Below, one piece after another: positions 15,901-23,633 of a DNA stretch of 64,000 bases. The notes under the pieces are model-generated. The model was not told where the DNA came from. It made no database searches and worked only from the letters and a program-made list of their open reading frames with translations. The stretch is from NCBI RefSeq assembly GCF_024679245.1, contig NC_090172.1, forward strand, positions 44,250,054-44,314,053, written 5' to 3'. Position numbers and translations under genes: made by a program. This stretch comes from Pseudorasbora parva. Taxonomy: Eukaryota; Chordata; Actinopteri; Cypriniformes; Gobionidae. Within the stretch, counting starts at the first letter, position 1. Each line of letters starts with the position of its first letter.

Positions 15901-18900
15901 GAGGTGACTAAATTAAGGCCAGTGCGTCTCGTACAAGAGGACGGCATCATACGGCCCTACGACCACAATGAGTCGGAGGGCTATGACCTCTTTCAGGTGA
16001 GGTCACCTGTCAACCCTAGTGACCAGGCTACTAAACCCAGATGAGATGGATTTTAATCAGCATGACCCTCTGTTTTAATTTAACAACTACTAACAGCCAA
16101 ATTGTTTTGAAGGATGGAAGTCAGTTTGACAGAATAAGGCAAGAAACTACAGGCTAAAGGCCCCAATATACTTTAAGCGAATGTGATGTCATTTCGAACT
16201 AAATCAAGTCAAAAGTGAATTTCAAAAGGTCAAAACCATTTGCAAAAGCAAACTTTCCAAAAAAGTTATACGGCTAGTAAACACCTTTGCACTACCATTG
16301 GTCCATGGCAATTACGTTATAGGAAGGTGTGCGGGGAGGCTCTGCCTTTCCTTTTATATAGAAATCTTTTCCGGTTCATTTCTCCTGTTCAGACCGCTGA
16401 GGTCAGATGTCCGTGTGCCGCTTTATAGTAGAAAATTAAGTTGCACTTCTGATGAAGGTCATGTCATTTCAAACTTTGTGTTACCCCTTAGCAAGGGACA
16501 AAGAAAAACTTTGCCATGAGTATATAGAGGCCTTAAACCAGTGGTTTGTTCTTTTTCATCAATGGTCAATTATGAGGATTTTAGGCTATATTTTAGTCTT
16601 CTTTCAGATATTTCACATTTAAGTGTTTATTTTAAGTGTACACATTTAAGTGTATATTTTATCTATTAGTGTCTGTGGATTTTGATTACAGTACATATCT
16701 TTAAGGGCCAACTTTGCATTTTTGTTCCTATTTATTGCTAATGGTTTTCTGAGGGTTGATGGTATTTTGTATAAATTTGAACTGTATAAAAATCCACTCT
16801 ATAAAAATATTTTATAACATCCATAAAAAAATCTCTGTCAGCAAATTAATTTTGAACCTAATTTTATTAAATGTTCAGATTTGTTATGCTATTTAACTGT
16901 GGATTTTTGCCTTAAGCTCAACCAAATTCTGAATCCCCTTGTTACAATTCCCGTTGTATTCTTCATTGAAACTGACCTTAAACTCAAAAGTTGAACTGAC
17001 TCCATCCCTGCTGTGAACAAATGAATTCCTGCTGTCATTTTCATTTAATATTTCGTATTTTCTCTCTTTTCTGTCCTTTCCCAAATGCAGCCTGAGGAAA
17101 TGTAAAATGGGAGTGGGAGATGGGAGATGGGATTGGGGCTATTATCTTAAAGATCCATGTTATTAAAAACATTTGAGTATGAGAACACAGAGATATTGTT
17201 GCACTTAAATGAACCAAACTGGATATTCAGTGCTAGATCCAGTCTGGCCTGCTCCACCTACAGTAGAATGTTGAGTTTAGGAAATTACATAATATCCTAA
17301 GTCTGCATCTGAAGTTGTCTTGTGCACCTTTATGGCTTTGCTAATTTTCTTATCTAGAAAACCTTTTTTGTGTCTTTTAATTTTGCCAAAAATAATTTCA
17401 GCGTTATACCTCAGACATTTTTATTACATTAGTTTTATATCACTATATTCTTTATTTTTTATCAGTTAATGCCAAATAAATCCGAACATAACCTCATTAG
17501 TCAATATAAAAATGTTCCCAAAATATATTATTTGAAATGTAAGAAAACAAGGTAGTTTTAAGACATCAGAGCCATATGATGGCAAACAATTATAGATTTT
17601 CGGTATTAAATGGTATTTTTAAAAAAACTGATTAGATTAGATTTTTTTTTAAGACTAGGATATGAAGCTGGCAAAGTTTGTCTATTTTTCTAATCTTCAT
17701 TTTAATTTCTTTAAACATATGTCTGTAAATGCATTTCCATGCATCTGAACTCTGATAACAAATTTACAGTCTATATAAAATATATTTATCAACATAATGT
17801 TTATTCTTAATCATTGTGAATACATAAAATGTGCATATTAATATATGCAAACTCATTTATATGCAATAAATGGGCATTTTACAGTGCATGTTGGAATGAA
17901 TGTCTGATGTGTTTTCCTATATACTTTATTTATCTAATATACGTAACACATGGTTCATAATTGTCCTGTAATCATTCGTTTTAATGTGGCTTTACTGTGT
18001 TGTGATTGTCAACTGAAAAACTTGCTTGATTCCTGTGATTGACCTTGAATAAATCAATACTCCTCTTTGACATGATTACAATCATTTTTATGCATTTCAG
18101 ATGATTTATGATTTTAAAATGATTTTGATTGTTATTCCTGAAAGATTATATGTCCGGAGCCATAAAGTAGTGTGCTGTATTTTGTGTATAGTGCTGTATA
18201 AGTGTGTATGTTTTTCAGAGGTCTGAGATTAAACAGTTGGATGGAGAAATCTTCAGAGAACACTATGAGTACCCAGGGCACAGAAAAACAAACATCATTA
18301 TCACCAGCAGGTATTCAAACAACAGAAAAATTATGAAACTTGACATTTTCCTAATTGTTTCTCTTTTCCATATGCTGTGTGTGTTGGTTTCTTTATCATC
18401 CAGGAGAGTGATGTGTGTAAAGGAGATCGATGTGATTGGACATTTCAGTAAAGAATGGGAATGTCCATTTGAGAATTTCCAAAAGCCTCCAAGCACAGAG
18501 GGAGGAGATTTGAAGATATATTACCGGGTACATAAATGCTACTCTTAGTATTAGCAGATATATGTAATTACATTGATAGTAGATTGACAATTGTACAGGT
18601 TTTTTCTAACTGATATATGGTGAATGAATTAACATTGCTTGACAATAATCTGGATGTTGGTGCAGGAACAGAACAAATTGAACCTCATTAGGAAGGATGG
18701 ACAGCCGCAAGTAAAAGTGATTCACATGAAACATGCTGACATGGCTGAGGTAAACATCACAGGCGTGGTTTCTAAGTTAAAACTGCTGGTGAAATTTTGT
18801 TCGCTTTTAAAGGGATAGCTCACCTAAAAATGAAAATTCTGTCATTTAGTCACTCATTTAAAAAGGTTGGTAACCAGACAGTTGGCGGCACCCATTGACT

Positions 18901-19290
18901 TCCATAGTAGGAAGAAAAATGCTACGGGAGTCAATGGGTGCCATCATCTGTCTGGTGAACTAAAATGACAAGCACATTTTCAATGCCCAGTGCTGAATAT
19001 GGCACTGGGCATTTTATATTAGCATGCTATTTCATAGATTTTAAGTTGTGATCAACAGTTAATCTAGTTAAACCAGTTTTATCTCTTTTAGGCTCACAGA
19101 GCAAAAGTTCATAGCTATTAAAATGACTGCATTTCATTTTCTGTCAAGATCAAACTGTGGCCTCTGACATATTTTGCTTCACACTCCACAGAGACTGCGA
19201 GAAGGAATCGACAATGCCCAGTTTGCACGCAAGCAATATCAGATGGCAAGACAGAAATCTCAGCGCTTCATCAAAATGGGCAACAGTTAA
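640..19290 (+). CDS. vps13c: vps13c, 3' portion: 26 coding exons of the lipid-transfer protein VPS13C
   Basis: VPS13C is a very large rod-like protein that moves phospholipids between the ER and late endosomes/lysosomes or lipid droplets. The exons seen here join to one open frame of about 1,162 codons, roughly the last third of a protein of about 3,750 residues in mammals. Domains in window numbering: end of the VAB/SHR-BD adaptor-binding domain (about 1-530), APT1-type region (about 540-740), ATG2_C-like amphipathic segment (about 820-1030) and a C-terminal PH-like domain (about 1031-1162). Recognisable stretches are [38 protein letters not shown] and [19 protein letters not shown]. Paralogue choice: the motif [19 protein letters not shown], the ending [15 protein letters not shown] and the downstream neighbour rora fit VPS13C; VPS13A differs at these points as I recall it and lies elsewhere. 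All exon phases are mutually consistent. Exons upstream of about 640 lie outside the window. Function is known from the family, not seen here. Confidence 0.93.
985..1500 (-). repeat. Dispersed cyprinid repeat, copy 1 (non-autonomous DNA-transposon-like)
   Basis: Reverse-orientation copy of an abundant fish repeat. Diagnostic words are tcaccaagactgcatttatt, tcagtgtcacatgatcctt, agaaatcattctaatatg and ccttgctgaataaaatg. The same words recur near 5640-6000, 6700-7180, 12,420-12,540, 32,270-32,550 and 53,310-53,450. It fills most of the intron between exons A and B. Confidence 0.75.
1584..1973 (+). CDS. vps13c: vps13c coding exon B (VAB domain part)
   Basis: Acceptor tag at 1581-1583, donor gt at 1974, 130 codons, phase 0 at both ends. 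It encodes [20 protein letters not shown] through [19 protein letters not shown] to [13 protein letters not shown], the most conserved stretch of the VAB domain. The NKT/LQYR motif is typical of VPS13 beta repeats. Confidence 0.93.
2170..2274 (+). CDS. vps13c: vps13c coding exon C
   Basis: Acceptor cag ends at 2169, donor gt at 2275, 35 codons, phase 0. It encodes [20 protein letters not shown] followed by [15 protein letters not shown], a VAB-domain segment with the SLDTVGSYG signature. Confidence 0.92.
2364..2525 (+). CDS. vps13c: vps13c coding exon D
   Basis: Acceptor cag at 2361-2363, donor gt at 2526, 54 codons, phase 0. It encodes [20 protein letters not shown] and [12 protein letters not shown], the start of a further VAB beta repeat carrying the conserved asparagine of the NKS motif. 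Confidence 0.93.
2615..2740 (+). CDS. vps13c: vps13c coding exon E
   Basis: Acceptor acag at 2611-2614, donor gt at 2741, 42 codons, phase 0. It encodes [20 protein letters not shown] and [19 protein letters not shown], the CLPFWPES signature of the VAB domain. Confidence 0.92.
2828..2961 (+). CDS. vps13c: vps13c coding exon F
   Basis: Acceptor cag ends at 2827, donor gt at 2962, 134 nt, leaving phase 2. It encodes [20 protein letters not shown] and [17 protein letters not shown]. The NHTP motif is the conserved asparagine position of the next VAB repeat. Confidence 0.92.
3404..3530 (+). CDS. vps13c: vps13c coding exon G
   Basis: Acceptor cag at 3401-3403, donor gt at 3531, 127 nt. It joins exon F in phase to read [20 protein letters not shown] and [19 protein letters not shown]. 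The preceding intron contains a 20-bp poly-T run near 3,258. Confidence 0.92.
3612..3847 (+). CDS. vps13c: vps13c coding exon H
   Basis: Acceptor tag ends at 3611, donor gt at 3848, 236 nt. It encodes [20 protein letters not shown] then [13 protein letters not shown] and [20 protein letters not shown]. It closes the VAB domain and enters the APT1 region. Confidence 0.93.
3909..4762. mobile_element. hAT-type non-autonomous transposon in a vps13c intron
   Basis: Terminal inverted repeats are cagggcttgaga at the left and tgtcaagccctg at the right. They are flanked by 8-bp duplications cttttaag (3901-3908) and cttctaag (4763-4770), a 7/8 match. Eight-bp target duplications and CAGGG-type ends are characteristic of hAT elements. 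No transposase frame is intact; the 123-codon frame on the minus strand inside it has no recognisable domain. Confidence 0.75.
4846..4990 (+). CDS. vps13c: vps13c coding exon I
   Basis: Acceptor tag ends at 4845, donor gt at 4991, 145 nt. It restores frame after exon H as [20 protein letters not shown] and ends [11 protein letters not shown]. The GVVWE motif opens the APT1-type region. Confidence 0.92.
5079..5219 (+). CDS. vps13c: vps13c coding exon J
   Basis: Acceptor cag at 5076-5078, donor gt at 5220, 47 codons, phase 0. It encodes [20 protein letters not shown] and [15 protein letters not shown], matching the conserved QRSLRA.LYWLQ motif of VPS13 proteins. Confidence 0.93.
5313..5394 (+). 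CDS. vps13c: vps13c coding exon K
   Basis: Acceptor cag ends at 5312, donor gt at 5395, 82 nt. It encodes [20 protein letters not shown] then KSIVQDS and ends in phase 1. [10 protein letters not shown] is a VPS13 hallmark. Confidence 0.93.
5504..5573 (+). CDS. vps13c: vps13c coding exon L
   Basis: Acceptor tag at 5501-5503, donor gtaagt at 5574, 70 nt. It encodes [20 protein letters not shown] then MQF. It is phase 1 in and phase 2 out, consistent with both neighbouring exons. Confidence 0.9.
5640..6010 (+). repeat. Dispersed cyprinid repeat, copy 2
   Basis: Forward-orientation copy: ttcagcaaggatacatgaaattgatcaaaagtgacagtaaagac, then aaagaatcctgaaaaaattg and cagccttggtgagcataagagacctctt. 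Same family as 985-1500 in the opposite orientation. Confidence 0.75.
6127..6238 (+). CDS. vps13c: vps13c coding exon M
   Basis: Acceptor tag ends at 6126, donor gt at 6239, 112 nt. It encodes [20 protein letters not shown] followed by [17 protein letters not shown]. The KIDQGFLGA motif is conserved in VPS13A/C and begins the segment related to ATG2. Confidence 0.93.
6434..6547 (+). CDS. vps13c: vps13c coding exon N
   Basis: Acceptor cag at 6431-6433, donor gt at 6548, 38 codons, phase 0. It encodes [20 protein letters not shown] and [25 protein letters not shown] is near invariant in VPS13A/C. Confidence 0.93.
6700..7190 (-). repeat. Dispersed cyprinid repeat, copy 3
   Basis: Reverse-orientation copy of the repeat seen at 985-1500: ttgctcaccaaggctgcatttatttatcaaat-like start (6739 onward), cttcagtgtcacatgattttt, agaaatcattctaatatgctga and catccttgctgaataatttt. 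Confidence 0.75.
7690..8700. repeat. Mosaic of non-autonomous DNA repeats in the 3 kb intron before exon O
   Basis: This interval opens with the widespread fish repeat motif ggggatacgtcacccgaaaataaaaat. It contains a nested element with inverted ends ggctgcgtccgaaaaccaag (about 8047) and ctggtttcggatgcagcc (to about 8559). No coding capacity is recognisable. Confidence 0.55.
9541..9674 (+). CDS. vps13c: vps13c coding exon O
   Basis: Acceptor tatag ends at 9540, donor gtaagg at 9675, 134 nt. It encodes [20 protein letters not shown] and [35 protein letters not shown] is a VPS13A/C signature. Confidence 0.93.
9788..9869 (+). CDS. vps13c: vps13c coding exon P
   Basis: Acceptor cag at 9785-9787, donor gt at 9870, 82 nt. 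It encodes [20 protein letters not shown] then VIRHYTEQ. Phase is consistent with exon O (2 nt carried) and exon Q. Confidence 0.92.
9988..10101 (+). CDS. vps13c: vps13c coding exon Q (start of ATG2_C-like segment)
   Basis: Acceptor tag at 9985-9987, donor gt at 10,102, 38 codons, phase 0. It encodes [20 protein letters not shown] and [28 protein letters not shown] is the entry to the C-terminal amphipathic module shared with ATG2. Confidence 0.94.
10294..11380 (+). pseudogene. Decayed Tc1-like transposon in a vps13c intron
   Basis: The left end reads acactacattgccaaatgta then tttggacacc, a known fish Tc1 terminus. A degenerate inverse near 11,357-11,380 (agacgtccccaaaaacgt) is the probable right end. 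Between them lies a broken transposase whose C-terminal part is readable at 10,811-11,068 ([20 protein letters not shown] and [12 protein letters not shown], corresponding to the FQQDNAPCHKA-type catalytic motif). The catalytic Asp/Asn context and the downstream DDE glutamate region are eroded. Boundaries are approximate. Confidence 0.75.
11486..11561 (+). CDS. vps13c: vps13c coding exon R
   Basis: Acceptor tag at 11,483-11,485, donor gtaagg at 11,562, 76 nt, phase 1 out. It encodes [20 protein letters not shown] then LGHTV, part of the amphipathic helical module. Confidence 0.93.
11662..11825 (+). CDS. vps13c: vps13c coding exon S
   Basis: Acceptor tag ends at 11,661, donor gt at 11,826, 164 nt. 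It encodes [20 protein letters not shown], then [20 protein letters not shown] and AKGGKGFFK. This Gly/Lys-rich amphipathic stretch in VPS13A/C is implicated in lipid droplet and mitochondrial membrane binding (family knowledge). Confidence 0.95.
11961..12006 (+). CDS. vps13c: vps13c coding exon T (short)
   Basis: Acceptor cag ends at 11,960, donor gt at 12,007; only 46 nt. It encodes [15 protein letters not shown], the VTGI.TKP.EGA motif, and carries 1 nt into exon U. Too short for a standard ORF scan. Confidence 0.92.
12202..12325 (+). CDS. vps13c: vps13c coding exon U
   Basis: Acceptor tag ends at 12,201, donor gtgaga at 12,326, 124 nt. It encodes [20 protein letters not shown] then [20 protein letters not shown] and Q, the most conserved stretch of the VPS13 C-terminus. 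Confidence 0.95.
12326..15881 (+). other. vps13c: vps13c intron of 3.6 kb with repeats
   Basis: Largest intron of the vps13c part. It holds a partial copy of the dispersed cyprinid repeat (12,420-12,540), an aaagggatagttcaccc repeat start (13,496), the TTAA element at 13,983-14,716, and otherwise unassigned AT-rich DNA. No exon is seen. Confidence 0.7.
13983..14716. mobile_element. TTAA-flanked non-autonomous DNA transposon (734 bp)
   Basis: Ends agtccctgta and tacagggact are inverted repeats. Both sides carry TTAA (13,979-13,982 and 14,717-14,720). TTAA duplications are typical of piggyBac and Kolobok superfamilies. No transposase frame is present; the frames of 72 and 97 codons inside it look fortuitous. 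Confidence 0.7.
15882..15996 (+). CDS. vps13c: vps13c coding exon V
   Basis: Acceptor cag ends at 15,881, donor gtgagg at 15,997, 115 nt. It encodes [20 protein letters not shown] then [28 protein letters not shown] links the amphipathic module to the PH-like domain; the HNESEG sequence fits VPS13C. Confidence 0.94.
15997..18218 (+). other. vps13c: vps13c intron of 2.2 kb
   Basis: AT-rich intron with no recognisable transposon boundaries and no further exon that I can support. Confidence 0.6.
18219..18310 (+). CDS. vps13c: vps13c coding exon W (PH-like domain start)
   Basis: Acceptor cag at 18,216-18,218, donor gt at 18,311, 92 nt. It encodes [20 protein letters not shown] then [10 protein letters not shown]. 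The alternating hydrophobic pattern fits the first beta strands of the C-terminal PH-like domain. Confidence 0.92.
18404..18527 (+). CDS. vps13c: vps13c coding exon X (PH-like domain)
   Basis: Acceptor cag at 18,401-18,403, donor gt at 18,528, 124 nt. It encodes [20 protein letters not shown] then [20 protein letters not shown]. The W.CPFE.F motif is the conserved core of this domain in VPS13 proteins. Confidence 0.94.
18666..18749 (+). CDS. vps13c: vps13c coding exon Y
   Basis: Acceptor tgcag at 18,661-18,665, donor gt at 18,750, 28 codons, phase 0. It encodes [20 protein letters not shown] then MKHADMAE, late strands of the PH-like domain. Confidence 0.9.
19192..19290 (+). CDS. vps13c: vps13c last coding exon with stop codon
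   Basis: Acceptor cag ends at 19,191; 32 codons then TAA. It encodes [20 protein letters not shown] then [12 protein letters not shown]. The amphipathic, Lys/Arg/Gln-rich helix closes the PH-like domain. The last residues diverge from the human protein, as expected for this unconstrained tail. Confidence 0.92.
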   Translation, partial: RLREGIDNAQFARKQYQMARQKSQRFIKMGNS

Positions 19291-20480
19291 ACCATGTAAA
19301 CGGGTGCCCACGTGTCCTTAGATTATTATCCTGCCTATAGCATTCAAAGCATCAATTATGTTTATGGTTTGGTTATTTGGCAAATATATTAGTTCCACTC
19401 ACTTAAGTTTTAAATGTATTTCTGAAATGTTGCAATTAGCACTAGACTTTTTTTTTAAATGTTTCACTGAATCGAAGCACTTGCCTTTATTATTTTTATT
19501 TTTTTGGGTTCTTGAAAACAAATATGGTAAAAGCGATTATTCTGTTGGCACTTTGTATTAAAAAAAATCACTGCACTATACAACTGTCATGTGCAATGTT
19601 TGGCTCACTTGGTCACAAATACTGTTAAAAAAGAAGACAAAAAGCTGGCATAATGCGTACCCTCGTTTTCTTTACTAGATCATCCTTTCACAGGCGTTAC
19701 ATAAATGTACTCAACAATGATGCATAAAATTGCTCTTCACTTCTTAAAAATTATAACCTCGCAATGTTTTATTTTCTTTTTTATTGTTTTACGGAAAACA
19801 CAATGCCTTTTTGTCTCTAGCACTGCACTTGGAGACATGGTGTACTGTGACTGAAGTGAAAATGGTGTGTCTGTGTCACTGTTGTTCCACAACTCATTAA
19901 AATGGCAGACCACACCTGTGATTTGAGGTGGAGACTGTGCTATAAGCTTATAGCGCTACCGCTCATGGTTACATGTTTGTTTTGGGAGTAACCATGACAT
20001 GATTAAAGGGGTGCGTTCATGGCAAGGAAATACTGCACTGTATTCCACAGTTTTCCCACAACGATGCAGTGAATGTCGTGTCAAATCACCTGGCAATGGA
20101 TCCTCTCCATGTTGCTAAGTAACTCGGCTTCCTGGATGTGGGTGCATGTAAACCCTGTTGGCCTGGTGTGGGCAGGAAAGGAGAGGATGGTTCTCCCATG
20201 CCCTCTGCGGTGGGTCTTTCCATGTCCTCCTATTTCCTATGCATCAGTAGACCAGACATACGCCCACAGGTCAATGCTACTGTGTAGACAGCTGTAACAG
20301 CTAAATACACCGAAAATTTCATAAATCTCAACTAATCCAACCCAAACATTAATGTCATGCTTTACATAAGAATTTCCTGATCTCATTCACCACTCTAATG
20401 AAAAGCACTTTTCAGAAACATCTGTGATCACATCCTCTTGTAAGTCAACACAGCACAATAAAACTATTTGATCTAGGATA
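19291..20480 (+). other. vps13c: vps13c 3' UTR
   Basis: No further frame continues after the TAA. Two possible poly(A) signals are seen: ATTAAA at 19,557-19,562 and a canonical AATAAA at 20,457-20,462. The true end cannot be chosen without transcript data. Confidence 0.55.
20457..20462 (+). terminator. vps13c: Canonical AATAAA poly(A) signal, probable distal end of vps13c mRNA
   Basis: AATAAA in the context cagcacaataaaactattt, about 1.17 kb after the stop codon. It is the last such signal before the rora promoter region. Confidence 0.45.
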
Positions 20481-21724
20481 AGTCTTAGACTGAGCTCTAT
20501 TGTGAAAACTATGCCACTGTATAGGCTATACATGAAAACTCAGTTATTTCATTATTTTTATCCATAAACTTTTTAACTAATAGCCTGTTCTCTACACAAT
20601 GTAGGGATGTTTTTCATGATTAAAAAATTGTAATTAGCTGTTTATGCTGAGAGGGCAATGGGGTCTGTAAAGGTTTAAATTCTCATTTGTATACAAAAAA
20701 AGAAAAAGTTCAGTTTAAGAAGCTTGAAAAGACGGTCAATTGCTGACACCAAATACGTTTTAGGCTTGACATAAATCTGTTGTTTGTTTGTCTTTCTTGT
20801 ATTCAACTACTAGCCTATATTAAATAGTTGTTGCACGCAACTTGAAGTCCACGCATTGCGCGCCTCGACGCTTGCAGACTCACTGCGTTTAGCGGAAGTA
20901 CGTCAGCAGCAGCATGTTCGCTCGAGTCATCACGTCAAGCATGCCGTTTGTGTGTGTGAGAGAGAAAGGGAAAGATGCTAAGACCGTCAACATTTGAATA
21001 ACAGAGTAAATACCTATATTTAGCCTACTAATAACCTCTATTTTGGGACAACGTACTTTAAGTTTCGACGTAATTATTATTATAAATAAAGTTTGGCGAC
21101 GTGCCTTTCCCACTCACTTGTCGGACTGAGCTGATATAACGTTAGTCAAATATTATTAACGCGCGTGAGACATGGATGAACATATTAACTTGTCTTATTT
21201 GGGAACGAACATCGTTCTGTTGAGTCGGCTATTTTAATAAACCGGTTTAACCGGTTCACAAAACCATGCAGTCTAAGCGAATCGTTTTAAAATGAATTTA
21301 ATAAAATTTAAAATAGGTAGTTTTTATCATTTGTTTAGTTATTTTAAAGATTATTTTAATTTTTACTTTTTCAAAATTATTGTAGGCTATTTTTGTAGCC
21401 TGAATGCAAATTATATTTATATTATAAGCTGAATCGTGGCTGCAATCTGAATTTGGTCGCAATAAACATTCGTGTTTTTTAAAACTTAATATATGCCACA
21501 TATGTCTTTACTGGAATGTTTTAGAGAGCATGTCAGTATGTTTGGCGTGACCGTCTCTCGCGCTCAACAGCGCTGTCTGTGGACAGAAGAGCCACACCCG
21601 CTCCCATGAACACAGATCTGTCACACGCTCAAGTGCAATCCGAACCAAAAAACGATGTAAAACGATTCCGAATTGTTCTACAAAGCGATCCCATTGTAAA
21701 AGTAACTGAAACCCGCAGACGAAC
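20481..21724 (+). promoter_or_regulatory. rora: rora upstream interval: promoter and 5' UTR
   Basis: Interval between the vps13c end and the rora start codon. A CpG-containing patch lies at 20,845-20,950 (gcattgcgcgcctcgacgcttg) and another at 21,540-21,610. No convincing TATA box is placed properly. An AT-rich repeat-like stretch with the palindrome aaccggtttaaccggttc lies at 21,240-21,257. The transcription start is not determinable here. Confidence 0.45.
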
Positions 21725-21809
21725 ATGGAGTCTCCTCCGCCAGAGTCCGTCACGGTGCCGCGCAAGACCGCTTCTGAAGCGGGCGCTTCGGTGGAGGACA
21801 GCCCGGTGA
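21606..21809 (+). other. Upstream ORF overlapping the rora start codon
   Basis: An ATG at 21,606 opens a 67-codon frame that runs past the rora ATG (21,725) in a different frame and stops at 21,809, inside rora exon 1. If the mRNA begins upstream of 21,606 this would act as an inhibitory overlapping uORF. It is seen in sequence; transcription start is unknown. Confidence 0.4.
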
Positions 21810-21881
21810 AACTGGACAGCAAGGCTGAAACCGACAAACCAGCTCCAGTTCGGCGGCAGAGTTGCTCAAGTACCAACAGGG
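21725..21881 (+). CDS. rora: rora exon 1 coding part (ROR-alpha1-type N-terminus)
   Basis: ROR-alpha is an orphan nuclear receptor that binds RORE half-sites as a monomer and activates clock, cerebellar and metabolic genes. This exon encodes the start of the isoform-specific N-terminal (A/B) region, which modulates DNA-binding specificity: MESPPPESVTVPRKTASEAG ... KPAPVRRQSCSSTNR. It aligns with the human alpha-1 N-terminus at MES, PAPVRRQS and SSTSRG as I recall it. The start has a good context (cgaacATGG). Donor gtaagc at 21,882; the exon ends in phase 1 after 52 codons. The zinc-finger DNA-binding domain and ligand-binding domain lie beyond the window. Fish carry two co-orthologues (roraa, rorab); I cannot tell which this is. 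Confidence 0.9.
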
Positions 21882-22992
21882 GTAAGCTTGAAGAACAGAG
21901 CTTGCTTGTGGATTGTTTTCCATTTTATTCAAGTTCACGAAGATCAATTTTGAGTTGTAACTTCAGCCCTTTCGTGTGACGTGTTTCACATTAGCTCTGA
22001 ATTCACAATGAATTAAACAGATTAAATATGTTATTTTACACATGGAGGCCTGGTAGTAGTCTAGCTAGCACATGCACGCTTTGTGCAAATTAATGTGATG
22101 ATACACGTTTAATTGTAAGCGAGCCCAAACAGTCCTGGTCACTGACTACCTGTCATTTCTGATCTATTACTCGCATGCTGTTTACTAGTTAATCAAGCAC
22201 TGTTGTCATTTTTCAGGACTGTCTCCGCTTTTAATCCTGTTCTCACTGTGTATAGTCGATGCAGTGTGGCCAACGTGTCCATATGTTTCAATAAACACTT
22301 GAATGCAACGTCTATTCTATTAAATGTTTTAGGTCACTGCAGAGACGAGACGTAGGCTATTTGCATAGCAAACTGGTGATTTCATAGTGTGTAAATATAA
22401 GCATAAAGCCATTTTTTACATGGGACTGCCACACCCCTTTTGTATGTCTCTGATTTGGGGATAACGTTACAAGTCAAAGAAATGTCGGTTAATGTGTCAT
22501 TCGATAGTTGAATCAGTTTAGTCGGAGCAGATTTCAGGTCTGCTTGGCTTTGGCAGTCATGTCTGTATCTGTGCTTTAAAACATGGTTGAGCTTCCTACA
22601 CATGTAGCATTTTCGGGTGCCAAATGCTACTGTGTAGCCTTCAAATGCTGTCTAAATAGGCAGCTTGTTTGGTATTGAGACGCCGCCCGTGTGTCTGGCA
22701 GGCTGTGCGCGTGTGTGTGTGTGTGTGGAGAGAGCTGTTATGTAACAGGTTAAGTCACACACAGAAGGAGAGGATATGAAGGGATATTTTCACGTCTTTA
22801 ACTGCTTGTATTAACAAATGTGGTTTCATCTCTGACTACTGCGGTATTCTTTAAATGTATATGGCAGCATTATTTTTCCTTTGTGTTGACACGATTGCCG
22901 CGTTTTCTCTTCGCGGATACACGCAAACGGTCTCACTGGCTTGCCCGGTTACGTAACTAACGGAGGCAGGTACGCTTCTGGATCCGGCCGCT

Positions 22993-23068
22993 CGAGTTTC
23001 ATTTGGGCTCACAAAAAGGGTCTGACACTTCGAGTTTCATTTGGACTCACAAAAAGGGTCTGACACTT
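22993..23068. repeat. 38-bp tandem duplication
   Basis: Two adjacent 38-bp units start cgagtttcatttgg at 22,993 and 23,031 and differ at one position (ggctc versus gactc). They are preceded by ggatccggccgctcgag. Confidence 0.9.
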
Positions 23069-23365
23069 CTAACCCGCTAACCTATATTCTCAAAGGCTCC
23101 TTCTTGTTTAAGATCACTTTCTCTGAAATTTGGCCAAATGATTTGCCCAGTGTTGAAGAATTTCACGGTGGGCGTGTGGAAAACAATCCGTTTTACACTG
23201 GGTGAGGGTTAAGTCATAGCATATGGTTAAGGATACAAAATTGTTACACATTAAGTTTCTGGATGGTCAACTTAATGAGTCACTGTAATCCCTTCGATGG
23301 CCCTCTGTCCACTTCACAGTCAATTCATGAACAAGTTCACTGGCATTGATCAATATGTGAATTAA

Positions 23366-23633
23366 CCCTTACGAAACGAAAATATATTTACCAATATATT
23401 ATTTTGAAATATATTATAATATATTGTAAATACATGGAATAATATATTGATGGTATAATTCAATATATTATATATTCCTGTAACATATTGCAAAATATTC
23501 AAATGATTGCCGCTTTCATATATTGTAATTTATTGGAGAATATAAATATTAAATCCCATATATGTGAATATATTGTCTAATTTATTACATGATATTTTCC
23601 AATATACTGCAATATATTTTTGTTTCGTTAGGG
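23366..23633. mobile_element. AATATATT-rich MITE (268 bp)
   Basis: Imperfect terminal inverted repeats cccttacgaaacgaaaatat at the left and atatatttttgtttcgttaggg at the right. The interior is many aatatatt/aatatattgt palindromes. No coding capacity. Superfamily uncertain. Confidence 0.65.

Noticed and set aside
640..19290. Assignment of the first gene as vps13a
   Set aside because: VPS13A and VPS13C are close, but the C-terminal sequence ([32 protein letters not shown]) and the neighbour rora fit VPS13C. The VPS13A C-terminus as I recall it has a different motif and ending.
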